A stretch of 8,607 nucleotides of DNA from Gallionellaceae bacterium (lineage in GTDB: Bacteria > Pseudomonadota > Gammaproteobacteria > Burkholderiales > Gallionellaceae). Shown in pieces: positions 1 through 6,685 of the stretch. The translations under genes and the position numbers were made by a program. Where the stretch lies: positions 1 to 8,607 of the forward strand of contig JAUSKS010000263.1 of NCBI GenBank assembly GCA_030646595.1, in the 5' to 3' direction. Numbering within the stretch: position 1 is the first letter of the stretch; each line of letters begins with the position of its first letter. The notes beneath the pieces were generated by a model. The model did no database searches, had not been told where the DNA came from, and saw only the letters and a program-made list of their open reading frames with translations.

Positions 1-1241
1 CGGCGGTAACTGTCCGGGATTTTGTCCAGCGCGCTGCCATGAATCACAATCAGCGGTGGATTGCTGCCGCCCTGATGGGCATAGCGCATCTTGGGGCGGA
101 ATTGGGAACGTGGGGGTTGCTGCTTTTCTATGGCATCAATTAACACGCGCGTGAGTTTGGGCGTGGGTAGTTTGGCCATGGCCGCAGCATAAGCTTCATC
201 CACCGATTTTAAAATGCCCGCCACACCATTGCCATGCAGCGCGGAAATAAAATGCAGTTTGGCGAAGCTTAAAAAATGCAGTTTGCGGTCGAGGTCGCGC
301 TTGGTGGTGTCGCGTTGATATTGATCCAGCCCATCCCATTTGTTGACCGTCAGCACCAGCGCCAGTCCGGCTTGCAAGACGAAGTCGGCGATATGCGCGT
401 CCTGCTCGGTAATGGTTTGCTGGGCATCCACCACCAGCACCACGACATTGGCATCTTCTACCGCTTGCAGGGTTTTGATCACGGAAAATTTTTCCACTGC
501 CTCATCCACCTTGCCACGCCGCCGCACACCCGCCGTATCAATGATGGTGTATTTTTTTTCGCCGCGCTCAAAATCTATGTAGATGCTATCGCGTGTAGTA
601 CCGGGCTGATCAAAGGCGATGACACGCTCTTCGCCCAGAATGGCATTCACCAAAGTTGATTTTCCGACGTTGGGCCGACCGACAATGGCGAGCCTGGGAT
701 GATGGTCCTGGGGATGATCGGATTTTTCTTCTTCTGTGCTGGCTTGAAAAGGCAGCTCTTGCAACGCCAGTTCCACCATCTCGGTCACATTATCGCCATG
801 CGCGGAAGAAATCGGCAGCGGCTCGCCCAAACCCAATTCAAAAAATTCATTGGTTACGGCTGCGCGCTGCATGCCTTCAGCTTTGTTGACCAGCAGCATG
901 ACCGGGCGTCCGGTCTTGCGTAGTTGTTCGGCGATGATTTTGTCTTGCGGTATGCAGCCCTGGCGGCCATCCACCAGAAACAATACGATGTCGGCTTCAT
1001 CCACGGCTTGCCGTGTCTGTTTGGCCATTTCAAACAGGATGCCTTCTTTGGCTACGGGCTCCAGTCCGCCGGTATCCACTACCAGAAACGGACGTTCACC
1101 TACGCGCCCGCGTCCGTAATGACGGTCGCGGGTCAGCCCTGGCAGATCCGCCACCAGCGCGTCGCGGCTGCGGGTAAGACGGTTGAACAAGGTGGATTTC
1201 CCGACATTGGGACGCCCGACTAAAACTAAGGTGGGCAGCAT
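1..1241 (-). CDS. der: Ribosome-assembly GTPase Der (EngA), 5' part, cut by the window's left edge
   Basis: Der is a double-GTPase needed for maturation of the 50S ribosomal subunit. About 413 codons are present from the ATG at 1241, and the reading frame is open to the window edge. The start is right because the first P-loop begins almost at once ([20 protein letters not shown] at residues 14-16). A second P-loop, GRPNVGKS, lies at about residues 188-195. Both G domains carry DTGG/DTAG-type G3 motifs. G4 is NKAEG in the first domain, a common variant of NKxD, and NKWD in the second. An acidic, His-rich linker separates the domains. After the second G domain, a KH-like C-terminal domain starts ([11 protein letters not shown]) and is cut at DSYR. 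By family length I infer that about 35-60 residues are missing. There is no strong Shine-Dalgarno sequence before the start. The gene normally follows bamB closely, but here a 228-bp gap with a repeat intervenes. The identification is secure. Confidence 0.96.
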   Translation of the reverse strand, partial: MLPTLVLVGRPNVGKSTLFNRLTRSRDALVADLPGLTRDRHYGRGRVGERPFLVVDTGGLEPVAKEGILFEMAKQTRQAVDEADIVLFLVDGRQGCIPQDKIIAEQLRKTGRPVMLLVNKAEGMQRAAVTNEFFELGLGEPLPISSAHGDNVTEMVELALQELPFQASTEEEKSDHPQDHHPRLAIVGRPNVGKSTLVNAILGEERVIAFDQPGTTRDSIYIDFERGEKKYTIIDTAGVRRRGKVDEAVEKFSVIKTLQAVEDANVVVLVVDAQQTITEQDAHIADFVLQAGLALVLTVNKWDGLDQYQRDTTKRDLDRKLHFLSFAKLHFISALHGNGVAGILKSVDEAYAAAMAKLPTPKLTRVLIDAIEKQQPPRSQFRPKMRYAHQGGSNPPLIVIHGSALDKIPDSYR

Positions 1242-1284
1242 TTCAGATTTTCACTTATTGAGGTTTACGTAAATGACAATAATT

Positions 1285-1428
1285 CTTTCCCTCACCCTCG
1301 ATCCCTTCACCCGCAGGGGGTACGCCGGTGGGTACCCCGCTGCTTCGCAGCGACCCTTCCGCAGTCCCGAAGGGAGAGGGAAGATGGAGCCCCTCTCCTT
1401 TCGGGAGAGGGGTTGGGGTGAGGGAAGC
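1285..1428. repeat. Multi-hairpin intergenic repeat between bamB and der
   Basis: This GC-rich element nearly fills the bamB-der gap. Its ends form a 10-bp perfect inverted repeat: TTCCCTCACC at 1287-1296 and GGTGAGGGAA at 1417-1426. Inside are three further palindromes. GGGGTAC/GTACCCC lies at 1317-1323 and 1332-1338. CGCTGC/GCAGCG with a 3-nt loop lies at 1338-1343 and 1347-1352. CCCCTCTCC/GGAGAGGGG with a 5-nt loop lies at 1390-1398 and 1404-1412. A further GGGAGAGGG copy sits at 1372-1380. It encodes no credible protein. The look, with CCCTCACCC ends and CCCCTCTCC stems, matches dispersed non-coding repeats that I recall from many proteobacterial genomes. Whether it is a MITE-like or REP-like element is inference. 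It lies within the presumed bamB-der transcript, so it could fold as RNA and affect read-through, processing or stability. Confidence 0.75.
1390..1412 (-). other. Strong GC-rich stem-loop within the bamB-der repeat
   Basis: A perfect 9-bp stem with a 5-nt loop, CCCCTCTCC then TTTCG then GGAGAGGGG on the plus strand. It is the most stable single hairpin in the element and lies just downstream of bamB in the direction of transcription. No run of T follows on the minus strand (the next bases read GCTCC), so it is not a canonical intrinsic terminator. A role in 3'-end protection or processing of the bamB mRNA is possible but is inference. Confidence 0.5.
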
Positions 1429-1469
1429 AGTGATAAATATTTCATTGCCACTATTTAAGCAGGTATCAA

Positions 1470-2591
1470 TCAATGAATGGCAATGGAGTACAGCCCACCA
1501 TCATGTGTTTGCACCAGCATCCCCCCATCCAGTTCCACCGGTGCGGCGACGATGGCGCTGCCATCAGTTGGAAGACGTGCTTCCATAGCGCCATTTTCGC
1601 GCTTCATGACATGCAGATAACCTTCATGATCGCCCACCACTAAATGATCGCCAGCGATATAGGGGGCAGTGGTGCGGCGTTTGCGCAATTGGTCATTCTT
1701 CCAGATGGAGCTGCCGTTACTTTTATCCAGGGCCAATACTGCACCATCGGCATCAGTGAGGTAGAGCGTTTTGTCCAGCAGCGCGAGTCCCGCGTCGCTG
1801 GATAAATCACGTGCCCATAGCAGATTGCCTTGTATCAAGCCGAAGCAGGCCACGCGCCCCTGGAAGGCCACCGCGCACACCTGGTCATTGTCCACCACGG
1901 GTGTGCTGGTGATGTCGCTGATGCGTTCCAGTTCAGTGTTGCCGTGCGGTTGCGACACCGCTGATTCCCATAGCGCGGTGCCGTTAGTCAGGCTGATAGC
2001 TGCCAGCTTACCTCCGGCAAATCCGACATATATCGTTCCGCGCTGTATAGCCACACCTGCATGGTTGCGCACTACCAGTGCTGGCGTAGTGTATTCATAC
2101 AGCCACAGGCGTTTGCCATCTGCTGCATCCAGGCCTGCGATACGGCCATCATCGGTGCGCACGATTACTATGCCATCGGCCACTTGCGGGGGACTCAACA
2201 CTTCGCTGGAGACTTTGGTTTTCCAGCGCACTTTGCCATTTTCGCCATAGGCGGTCAGTTCGCCTTTCATACCACCTATCAATACCAGATCGTTACCACT
2301 GCCTACTCCGGCGGAAAGGGTATAGCCGCTATCTGTACGCCATGCCCGCTTACCGTTGGCACGGTCCAGGCGAGAAATTTTGCCTCGCGCGTTGGCGACA
2401 TAAATGGCATCGTGGCTGATGGCGGGCCGCAACAGAGTATTGCCCGCGCTGCCGATGGCTTTATCCCAGCGCACTTCAATTTTGGCAGTGGGTTTAAACT
2501 CCACCAGCTTGGCTGCATCCTGGCCTAATTTATCGGTATCACTGGCACAAGCGGTGAGCAGGGCCAGCAACGCGATGCTGATCACTTTCAT
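1470..2591 (-). CDS. bamB: Outer-membrane assembly lipoprotein BamB
   Basis: BamB is the beta-propeller lipoprotein of the BAM complex, which inserts beta-barrel proteins into the outer membrane. The 373-aa product begins MKVISIALLALLTAC, a lipoprotein signal with lipobox LTAC and lipidated Cys15. The rest consists of PQQ-like blades with recurring signatures such as LDRANGKRAW, LDAADGKRLW, ISLTNGTALW and LDKSNGSSIW, plus the segment ERISDITSTPVV that resembles the conserved BamB loop region. I chose the ATG at 2591 over an in-frame ATG at 2627. The latter would add 12 residues before the signal peptide and overlap yfgM. The 2591 ATG also has AAGG at 2602-2605, about 10 nt upstream. The gap to yfgM is 13 bp, so the two are co-transcribed. 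Length is close to that of the family (E. coli 392 aa). Confidence 0.95.
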   Translation of the reverse strand: MKVISIALLALLTACASDTDKLGQDAAKLVEFKPTAKIEVRWDKAIGSAGNTLLRPAISHDAIYVANARGKISRLDRANGKRAWRTDSGYTLSAGVGSGNDLVLIGGMKGELTAYGENGKVRWKTKVSSEVLSPPQVADGIVIVRTDDGRIAGLDAADGKRLWLYEYTTPALVVRNHAGVAIQRGTIYVGFAGGKLAAISLTNGTALWESAVSQPHGNTELERISDITSTPVVDNDQVCAVAFQGRVACFGLIQGNLLWARDLSSDAGLALLDKTLYLTDADGAVLALDKSNGSSIWKNDQLRKRRTTAPYIAGDHLVVGDHEGYLHVMKRENGAMEARLPTDGSAIVAAPVELDGGMLVQTHDGGLYSIAIH

Positions 2592-2604
2592 TGAGTGCTG
2601 ACCT

Positions 2605-3243
2605 TTATTTAACGGCACCCAGCGCATCCAGTTTCATTTGCACCAGATTGCGATAAGAACTCTTTGCTTCAATTTTATCCAGGGCCAGCTTGTACGCAGT
2701 GCGGGCCTCTTCGGTTTTGCCCTGGGCGTTTAATACATCACCTTTGAGGTCGGCATACAAGCCGACAAAGGCATTGTCATCAGTCGCATCCAGCAGCTTG
2801 AGCGCATCCGTATAATTTTTTTCATCCAGCAAAATACTGGCCAGCTTGAGGCGGGCCACATTCTGCAATCCGCTTTCCTTGGCATGGTCTATCACCCATT
2901 GTAATTGCGTTTTAGCGCGCGTTATATCCTTGGTCTGGATATTGACCTGAGCCGCCGTCAGCGCGGCGCGCGGCGCATAAGCGGTGGAACTGAATTTATC
3001 CATGACGGCGGTGGCCGCATCATTGATGCGTTTGGGATCATTGCTCTGGAGCTGCTTTTCCAGTTCGGCATATAAAGTGCTGGCCTCGCCTCCCTGATTG
3101 CTCTGATAAGTCTGCCAGCCGCGCACGGCAGCCACGCCAGCCAGAGTCAGCGCCGCAGTCAGCAGCAGCCATTTGCCGTTTTCTTTCCACCACGCTTTCA
3201 GCGCATCGATCTGTTCCTGTTCCTGCATATCCAGTACGGCCAT
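2605..3243 (-). CDS. yfgM: YfgM-family TPR protein (SecYEG-associated periplasmic chaperone factor)
   Basis: This 212-aa protein has the YfgM/UPF0070 layout. A short cytoplasmic N-terminus (MAVLDMQEQEQIDALKAWWK) is followed by one membrane segment at about residues 24-41 and then a TPR-like helical domain for the rest. The N-terminal motif EQEQIDALKAWWKENG is typical of the family. In E. coli, YfgM associates with SecYEG and the periplasmic chaperone network, and is also reported to influence the RcsB stress response. Its start is 3 bp beyond the hisS stop, and its AAGGAT ribosome-binding site lies inside the last hisS codons. It sits between hisS and bamB, as in E. coli. Length agrees with the family (about 206 aa). 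Confidence 0.92.
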   Translation of the reverse strand: MAVLDMQEQEQIDALKAWWKENGKWLLLTAALTLAGVAAVRGWQTYQSNQGGEASTLYAELEKQLQSNDPKRINDAATAVMDKFSSTAYAPRAALTAAQVNIQTKDITRAKTQLQWVIDHAKESGLQNVARLKLASILLDEKNYTDALKLLDATDDNAFVGLYADLKGDVLNAQGKTEEARTAYKLALDKIEAKSSYRNLVQMKLDALGAVK

Positions 3244-3246
3244 TTT

Positions 3247-4518
3247 CTATCCTTTTAGTAACTGATTTATTTTGCCCGGCAATTCGCCGAACGCTAACTG
3301 AACCTGTTCGCCCCCATGCAGCGGTTTCAGCGTGGCCATTCCCGCCTGCACTTCATTATCGCCGATGATGACGGCATACGGTGCGCGGCTGGCATCGGCT
3401 TTTTTCATTTGCGACTTGAAGCTGCCACCGCCGCAATGCAGTACCACGCGCAGCCCGGCATCGCGCAACTGCTCGGCTATTTTTCCTGCCATCACACCTG
3501 CCTGTTCCCCTTGATGCACCAGATAGACATCCAGCGTTGCGGCAGGGGAGGCCATACCATCTTCCTGCATCAGCGCCAGCAAGCGTTCTATGCCCATCGC
3601 AAAACCGCAAGCCGGGGCAGACTGGCCGCCGATCTGTTCGATCAAACCATCATAGCGTCCACCGGCGCACACCGTGCCTTGTGCGCCGAGGCGGGTGGTG
3701 GTCCATTCGAACACCGTGCGGTTATAGTAATCCAGGCCGCGCACCAAACGTGGGCTGATTTCAAAGGCAATCTCATGGCGGCGCAAAATTTGTTGCACGG
3801 CATCAAAATGCGTCAACGCATCTTGTTCCAATTCATCCATCAAGCCAGGTGCGGCGGCAATCACTTGCTGCATTGCCGGATTCTTGCTATCCAGAATGCG
3901 TAGCGGATTGCTGTGCAAGCGGCGCGTGGCATCCGCATCCAGCACGCTGCTGTGCTGCTCAAAATAGTTTATCAGCTTGGCCCGATGCCGCTGCCGCGCC
4001 GCCGCATCGCCCAAGGTATTCAGTTGCAGCGTAATGTCGCGCAAACCCAGTTGACGCCACAGCCGCGCGCACATCAGTATTTGTTCAGCGTCAATATCCG
4101 GCCCGGCAAAGCCCAGCGCTTCCACGCCTATCTGATGGAACTGGCGGTAGCGGCCTTTTTGTGGTCGCTCATGGCGGAACATCGCGCCGCTGTAATATAA
4201 ACGCTGCGGCGCATTGTACAGAAGATTGTGTTGCAGCGCGGCCCGCACACAGGAAGCCGTGCCTTCCGGGCGCAAAGTAAGCTGGTCACCATTGAGGCTA
4301 TCGGCAAAGCTATACATCTCTTTTTCCACGATGTCGGTCACTTCGCCGATGGCGCGTTTGAACAAAGCAGTCGGCTCCAGCAGCGGCATGCGGATATTGC
4401 GGTAGCCGTAGCTGTCCAGCCAGCCGCGCACCGTGTCTTCAAACCACAGCCAGCGCTCGGCCTCGTCCGGCAAGATGTCATTCATGCCGCGCACGGCTTG
4501 CAAAGTTTCGTTGCTCAT
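3247..4518 (-). CDS. hisS: Histidyl-tRNA synthetase HisRS
   Basis: HisS charges tRNA-His with histidine in the cytoplasm. The 423-aa protein shows the full class II set. It starts with [11 protein letters not shown], and motif 1 lies around residues 42-62. Motif 2 is [16 protein letters not shown] (114-129). The histidine-binding motifs are [13 protein letters not shown] (260-272), with catalytic-site Arg260, and GGRYDGL (286-292). Motif 3 is GFAMGIERL (305-313). The anticodon-binding domain runs from about residue 328 to the end. Length equals that of the E. coli enzyme (424 aa). The ATG at 4518 has only AGG directly abutting it and a weak GAG farther out, so initiation may be modest. Instead of following ispG directly, hisS is separated from it by an 897-bp interval carrying a divergent toxin-antitoxin module. 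It therefore needs its own promoter or read-through from ispG antisense to that module. Confidence 0.98.
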   Translation of the reverse strand: MSNETLQAVRGMNDILPDEAERWLWFEDTVRGWLDSYGYRNIRMPLLEPTALFKRAIGEVTDIVEKEMYSFADSLNGDQLTLRPEGTASCVRAALQHNLLYNAPQRLYYSGAMFRHERPQKGRYRQFHQIGVEALGFAGPDIDAEQILMCARLWRQLGLRDITLQLNTLGDAAARQRHRAKLINYFEQHSSVLDADATRRLHSNPLRILDSKNPAMQQVIAAAPGLMDELEQDALTHFDAVQQILRRHEIAFEISPRLVRGLDYYNRTVFEWTTTRLGAQGTVCAGGRYDGLIEQIGGQSAPACGFAMGIERLLALMQEDGMASPAATLDVYLVHQGEQAGVMAGKIAEQLRDAGLRVVLHCGGGSFKSQMKKADASRAPYAVIIGDNEVQAGMATLKPLHGGEQVQLAFGELPGKINQLLKG

Positions 4519-4533
4519 CCTATTAACTCGTAG

Positions 4534-4553
4534 GGGCGCGATTCATCACGCCC
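4534..4553 (-). repeat. Stem-loop repeat, copy 1, in the hisS leader
   Basis: On the minus strand this reads GGGCGTGATGAATCGCGCCC. A 7-bp stem forms with one G-U wobble and a 6-nt central part. On the plus strand the same arms have an A-C mismatch, so the fold favours minus-strand RNA. The site is 16 bp upstream of the hisS start. It shares 17 of 20 positions with the second copy at 4573-4592. It resembles short palindromic repeats scattered between genes in some betaproteobacteria, which is recall and not a search result. Confidence 0.6.
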
Positions 4554-4572
4554 TGGTGATTGAGAATGTTCC

Positions 4573-4592
4573 GGGCACGATCAATCACGCCC
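4573..4592 (-). repeat. Stem-loop repeat, copy 2, in the hisS leader
   Basis: On the minus strand this reads GGGCGTGATTGATCGTGCCC. A 7-bp stem forms with two G-U wobbles. On the plus strand both of those pairs are A-C mismatches. It is a direct repeat of the copy at 4534-4553, with a centre-to-centre distance of 39 bp. Together the copies would give two consecutive hairpins in the 5' leader of any hisS transcript that starts upstream of them. Confidence 0.6.
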
Positions 4593-4654
4593 CGTAAGAA
4601 TTTATTAAAGGCGCGATGGTAGCAGGAAACCCGTTATTTCAGAATCCCCATATG

Positions 4655-4701
4655 TACCAGATAGCCAGAACCGTATCTTAAAATCTGGCTATCACTGGCT
4701 A
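4655..4701. promoter_or_regulatory. Inverted repeat upstream of the toxin-antitoxin genes, candidate operator
   Basis: GATAGCCAGA at 4660-4669 and TCTGGCTATC at 4684-4693 form a perfect 10-bp inverted repeat with a 14-nt AT-rich centre. The symmetry extends imperfectly outward: TACCAG on the left, and ACTGGCTA on the right at 4694-4701. The core GATAGCCA occurs again at 4722-4729 in direct orientation. Type II antitoxins usually bind palindromes just upstream of their own gene, so an autoregulatory operator is the natural reading. That function is inference. The same DNA lies upstream of hisS on the other strand, so occupancy could affect both directions. Confidence 0.45.
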
Positions 4702-4719
4702 AATCGCAGCGAATTGGGT

Positions 4720-4746
4720 AGGATAGCCACGTATCCTTGTATCCTT
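4720..4746 (+). promoter_or_regulatory. Short repeats just before the antitoxin gene, candidate promoter/operator
   Basis: AGGATA at 4720-4725 pairs with TATCCT at 4732-4737 across 6 nt. GTATCCTT is repeated in tandem at 4731-4738 and 4739-4746. The GATAGCCA core of the upstream inverted repeat recurs at 4722-4729. TATCCT hexamers could serve as weak -10 elements, but no convincing -35 lies at 16-18 bp, so I do not assign a promoter. Repeats of this kind within 45 bp of the antitoxin start fit repressor or toxin-antitoxin complex binding. This is inference from position only. Confidence 0.35.
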
Positions 4747-4751
4747 AACTT

Positions 4752-4755
4752 GGAG
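4752..4755 (+). promoter_or_regulatory. Ribosome binding site of the antitoxin gene
   Basis: GGAG ends 7 nt before the ATG at 4763. It supports that start and the plus-strand reading of the module. The downstream toxin ATG has no comparable site. Confidence 0.7.
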
Positions 4756-4762
4756 TCGCGCC

Positions 4763-4987
4763 ATGTTACAAGCCGTCGAAGCCATTATCCGGGGGGGTCG
4801 GATTGAACCCGTCGAGCCGATCAGTATGGAGGAAAACACTCGTTTTTTGCTCATCCGCCTGCAACCAGATGTAGTAGCTCCGGCCACATCAATCGTTCGC
4901 CGCCATCCGGGAAGCGCAAAGGGCCGCTTGAGCATTGTGGAAGATGATGACGATCATCTAAATGATTTCACTGATCACATGGCATGA
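4763..4987 (+). CDS. Type II antitoxin (VapB-like, partner of the PIN toxin)
   Basis: This 74-aa acidic protein is immediately upstream of, and overlaps by 4 bp, a PIN-domain toxin, the standard antitoxin-first order. Residues 4-32 (AVEAIIRGGRIEPVEPI followed by ENTRFLLIRL) resemble the small beta-barrel start of AF2212-like/DUF104 antitoxins. The C-terminal part, HPGSAKGRLSI at 48-58 then an acidic stretch EDDDDHLNDFTDHM at 60-73, looks like the toxin-binding tail common in VapB/Phd-type partners of PIN toxins. I see no clear helix-turn-helix or ribbon-helix-helix, so how it binds DNA is uncertain. A GGAG site 7 nt upstream supports the start. It lies opposite in strand to all the housekeeping genes around it. 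The antitoxin role is well supported by context; the exact family is not. Confidence 0.85.
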   Translation: MLQAVEAIIRGGRIEPVEPISMEENTRFLLIRLQPDVVAPATSIVRRHPGSAKGRLSIVEDDDDHLNDFTDHMA

Positions 4988-5367
4988 GGCTCCTGCTCGA
5001 TACCCAAGCATTTCTCTGGTTTCTGCTGAATGACGAACGACTCAGCACCTCCGCAAAAATGGCCATCGAACAAACTGAAATTCTCTACCTGAGCCCGGCC
5101 AGCCATTGGGAAATTGCCATCAAAATCGCACTGGGAAAATATGCGCTACCGGAACCCTTTGTACAATTCATGGGTCGCGAGTTGGCTAACAACAACATGA
5201 CCATCCTGCCCATTGAAATCCGCCATACCGCACAATTGACCACTTTACCGTTCCACCACCGCGATCCATTCGACCGCCTGATCATCGCCCAAGCACTCGC
5301 GGAGGAGTTGCCGATTGTGAGCATTGATGCCCAATTCGATGCGTATGGGGTGAAGCGGGTTTGGTAG
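4984..5367 (+). CDS. vapC: PIN-domain ribonuclease toxin, VapC-type
   Basis: This 127-aa protein is a whole PIN domain, the Mg-dependent RNase fold of VapC toxins, which commonly cleave tRNA or rRNA and stop translation. The acidic active-site residues are visible: Asp6 in LLLDTQAFLW, Glu43 in SHWEIAIK, Asp94 and Asp97 in HHRDPFDRLIIAQA, and Asp115 in VSIDAQFDAYGV. The sequence style is that of the COG3744 PIN group. One small deviation is His41 in SHWEIAIK, where SVWEIAIK or SAWEIAIK is usual. The ATG overlaps the antitoxin stop (ATGA) without its own Shine-Dalgarno sequence, so it is probably translated by coupling, which keeps antitoxin in excess. Nothing is truncated and all catalytic residues are present, so it should be active. 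It ends 48 bp from the convergent ispG stop, with no clear terminator between. Confidence 0.93.
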   Translation: MRLLLDTQAFLWFLLNDERLSTSAKMAIEQTEILYLSPASHWEIAIKIALGKYALPEPFVQFMGRELANNNMTILPIEIRHTAQLTTLPFHHRDPFDRLIIAQALAEELPIVSIDAQFDAYGVKRVW

Positions 5368-5415
5368 AAATAATCCCGATATTCGCAAATTAGTAATGTA
5401 CTGCACGTACACGCG

Positions 5416-6684
5416 CTAAACGAGTTGTATCGGAATCTCTCTGCGTATTTTTTTGCCCGCTGTTTTTAGGGCATAATTCCGCATCACATAATCATCCACA
5501 ATTTTTTTGAATTCTTCGGCGATATGCTCGCCGCGCAAGGTGACGATTTTTTGGCCATCTACATACACTGGCGCAGCAGGGTTTTCGCCAGTGCCGGGCA
5601 GGCTGATGCCGATGTTGGCCATTTTGCTTTCGCCGGGGCCATTTACTATACAGCCCATGACCGCGACATTCATTTCTTCTACGCCACTATATTGCTTGCG
5701 CCAGATGGGCATTTGCGTGCGCAGATAAGATTGTATGCTTTGTGCCAGTTCTTGAAACACAGTGCTGGTGGTGCGTCCGCAGCCGGGGCAGGCGACTACC
5801 ATCGGCGTAAAGGAACGCAAGCCGGTGGTCTGCAAAATTTCTTGCGCCACGATGACTTCCTGGGTGCGGTCGCCGCCCGGTTGTGGCGTTAACGAGATAC
5901 GTATCGTATCGCCTATGCCTTCCTGCAACAGTACCGCTAAGGCCGCCGTAGAAGCGACGATACCTTTGGAACCCATGCCAGCTTCAGTCAAGCCGAGGTG
6001 TAAGGGGTAGTCACAACGCCGCGCCAATTCGCGATAGACCGCGATCAAATCTTGCACACCGCTCACTTTGCACGACAACACAATATGGTCATGCGGCAAA
6101 CCCAGTTCTTCTGCGCGCCGGGCACTCCCTAAGGCAGAAGCGATTAGCGCTTCCCGCATCACCACCGCCGCTTCGTGCGGTTGCGGCAACTGGGCATTTT
6201 CATCCATCATGCGCGCCAATAAATCTGCATCCAGGCTGCCCCAGTTGACGCCGATGCGCACCGGTTTGTGATAACGGCAAGCGGCATCTATCATCATGGC
6301 GAACTGGTCTTCGCCTTTGCGATGGCGACCGACGTTGCCGGGGTTGATGCGATATTTGGCCAAGGCTTGCGCGCATTCTGGAAATTCAGTCAGCAGACGA
6401 TGTCCGTTGTAATGAAAGTCGCCCACCAGCGGCACGGCACAATTTTTTTGGTCGAGCAATTCACGGATACGCGGCACTTGTGCGGCAGCTTCGGGGGTGT
6501 TGACTGTGATGCGCACCAGCTCAGAACCCGCTTGCGCCAACTCGAACACTTGCTGGGCAGTGCCGACTGCATTAACCGTATCGGTGTTGGTCATGGATTG
6601 CACCACGATGGGGGCATCGCCGCCGATAGCAATGCTGCCGACCATGACACGCTGCGCCTGGCGCCGAGATACTGAATGCTCCAT
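5416..6684 (-). CDS. ispG: (E)-4-hydroxy-3-methylbut-2-enyl-diphosphate synthase IspG (GcpE)
   Basis: IspG is the iron-sulfur enzyme that reductively converts MEcPP to HMBPP in the MEP isoprenoid pathway. The 422-aa protein has the TIM-barrel start ([12 protein letters not shown], 25-36), the barrel motifs INPGNVG and IGVNWGSL, and [12 protein letters not shown] at 231-242. The 4Fe-4S site is complete: Cys299 and Cys302 in ACPGCGRT, Cys345 in [10 protein letters not shown], and the fourth ligand Glu352. It is longer than E. coli IspG (372 aa), which fits the longer IspG of many betaproteobacteria. The start is 1 bp after the rodZ stop, and a GGAA site lies in the last rodZ codons, so translation is coupled. 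hisS normally follows directly; here the toxin-antitoxin module lies between, on the opposite strand. Confidence 0.97.
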   Translation of the reverse strand: MEHSVSRRQAQRVMVGSIAIGGDAPIVVQSMTNTDTVNAVGTAQQVFELAQAGSELVRITVNTPEAAAQVPRIRELLDQKNCAVPLVGDFHYNGHRLLTEFPECAQALAKYRINPGNVGRHRKGEDQFAMMIDAACRYHKPVRIGVNWGSLDADLLARMMDENAQLPQPHEAAVVMREALIASALGSARRAEELGLPHDHIVLSCKVSGVQDLIAVYRELARRCDYPLHLGLTEAGMGSKGIVASTAALAVLLQEGIGDTIRISLTPQPGGDRTQEVIVAQEILQTTGLRSFTPMVVACPGCGRTTSTVFQELAQSIQSYLRTQMPIWRKQYSGVEEMNVAVMGCIVNGPGESKMANIGISLPGTGENPAAPVYVDGQKIVTLRGEHIAEEFKKIVDDYVMRNYALKTAGKKIRREIPIQLV

Positions 6685-6685
6685 G

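Noticed and set aside
1256..1279. TTGTCA on the minus strand (1279-1274) as a -35 box for der
   Set aside because: No acceptable -10 hexamer lies 16-18 bp downstream.
1251..1588. Short open frames on both strands across the bamB-der gap
   Set aside because: They translate the palindromic repeat, as with peptides such as LTPTPLPKGEG. This is a known artefact of such repeats, not genes.
1771..2528. Long plus-strand open frames opposite bamB (159 and 155 codons)
   Set aside because: They are antisense to a clear BamB with a lipobox and propeller repeats, and resemble no protein family.
2592..2627. Upstream in-frame ATG for bamB at 2627
   Set aside because: It would put 12 hydrophilic residues before the lipoprotein signal and run into yfgM; the ATG at 2591 has the signal directly after it.
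3316..3903. A 195-codon plus-strand open frame opposite hisS
   Set aside because: It lies wholly within the well-supported hisS gene, has no recognisable domain, and its composition follows the complement of hisS codons.
4519..4762. T-box, attenuator or tRNA-like regulation of hisS by histidine
   Set aside because: I find no run of His codons, T-box sequence, specifier loop or terminator in the leader; only simple hairpins and repeats are visible.
5368..5415. Bidirectional terminator between vapC and ispG
   Set aside because: Only a 5-bp stem (TGTAC/GTACA, 5397-5411) without a T run on either strand is present; too weak to call.
4519..5415. Transposon or insertion-sequence ends or a tRNA attachment site flanking the toxin-antitoxin module
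   Set aside because: No transposase, no matching terminal inverted repeats at both edges and no target-site duplication that I can see; the mode of arrival is unknown.
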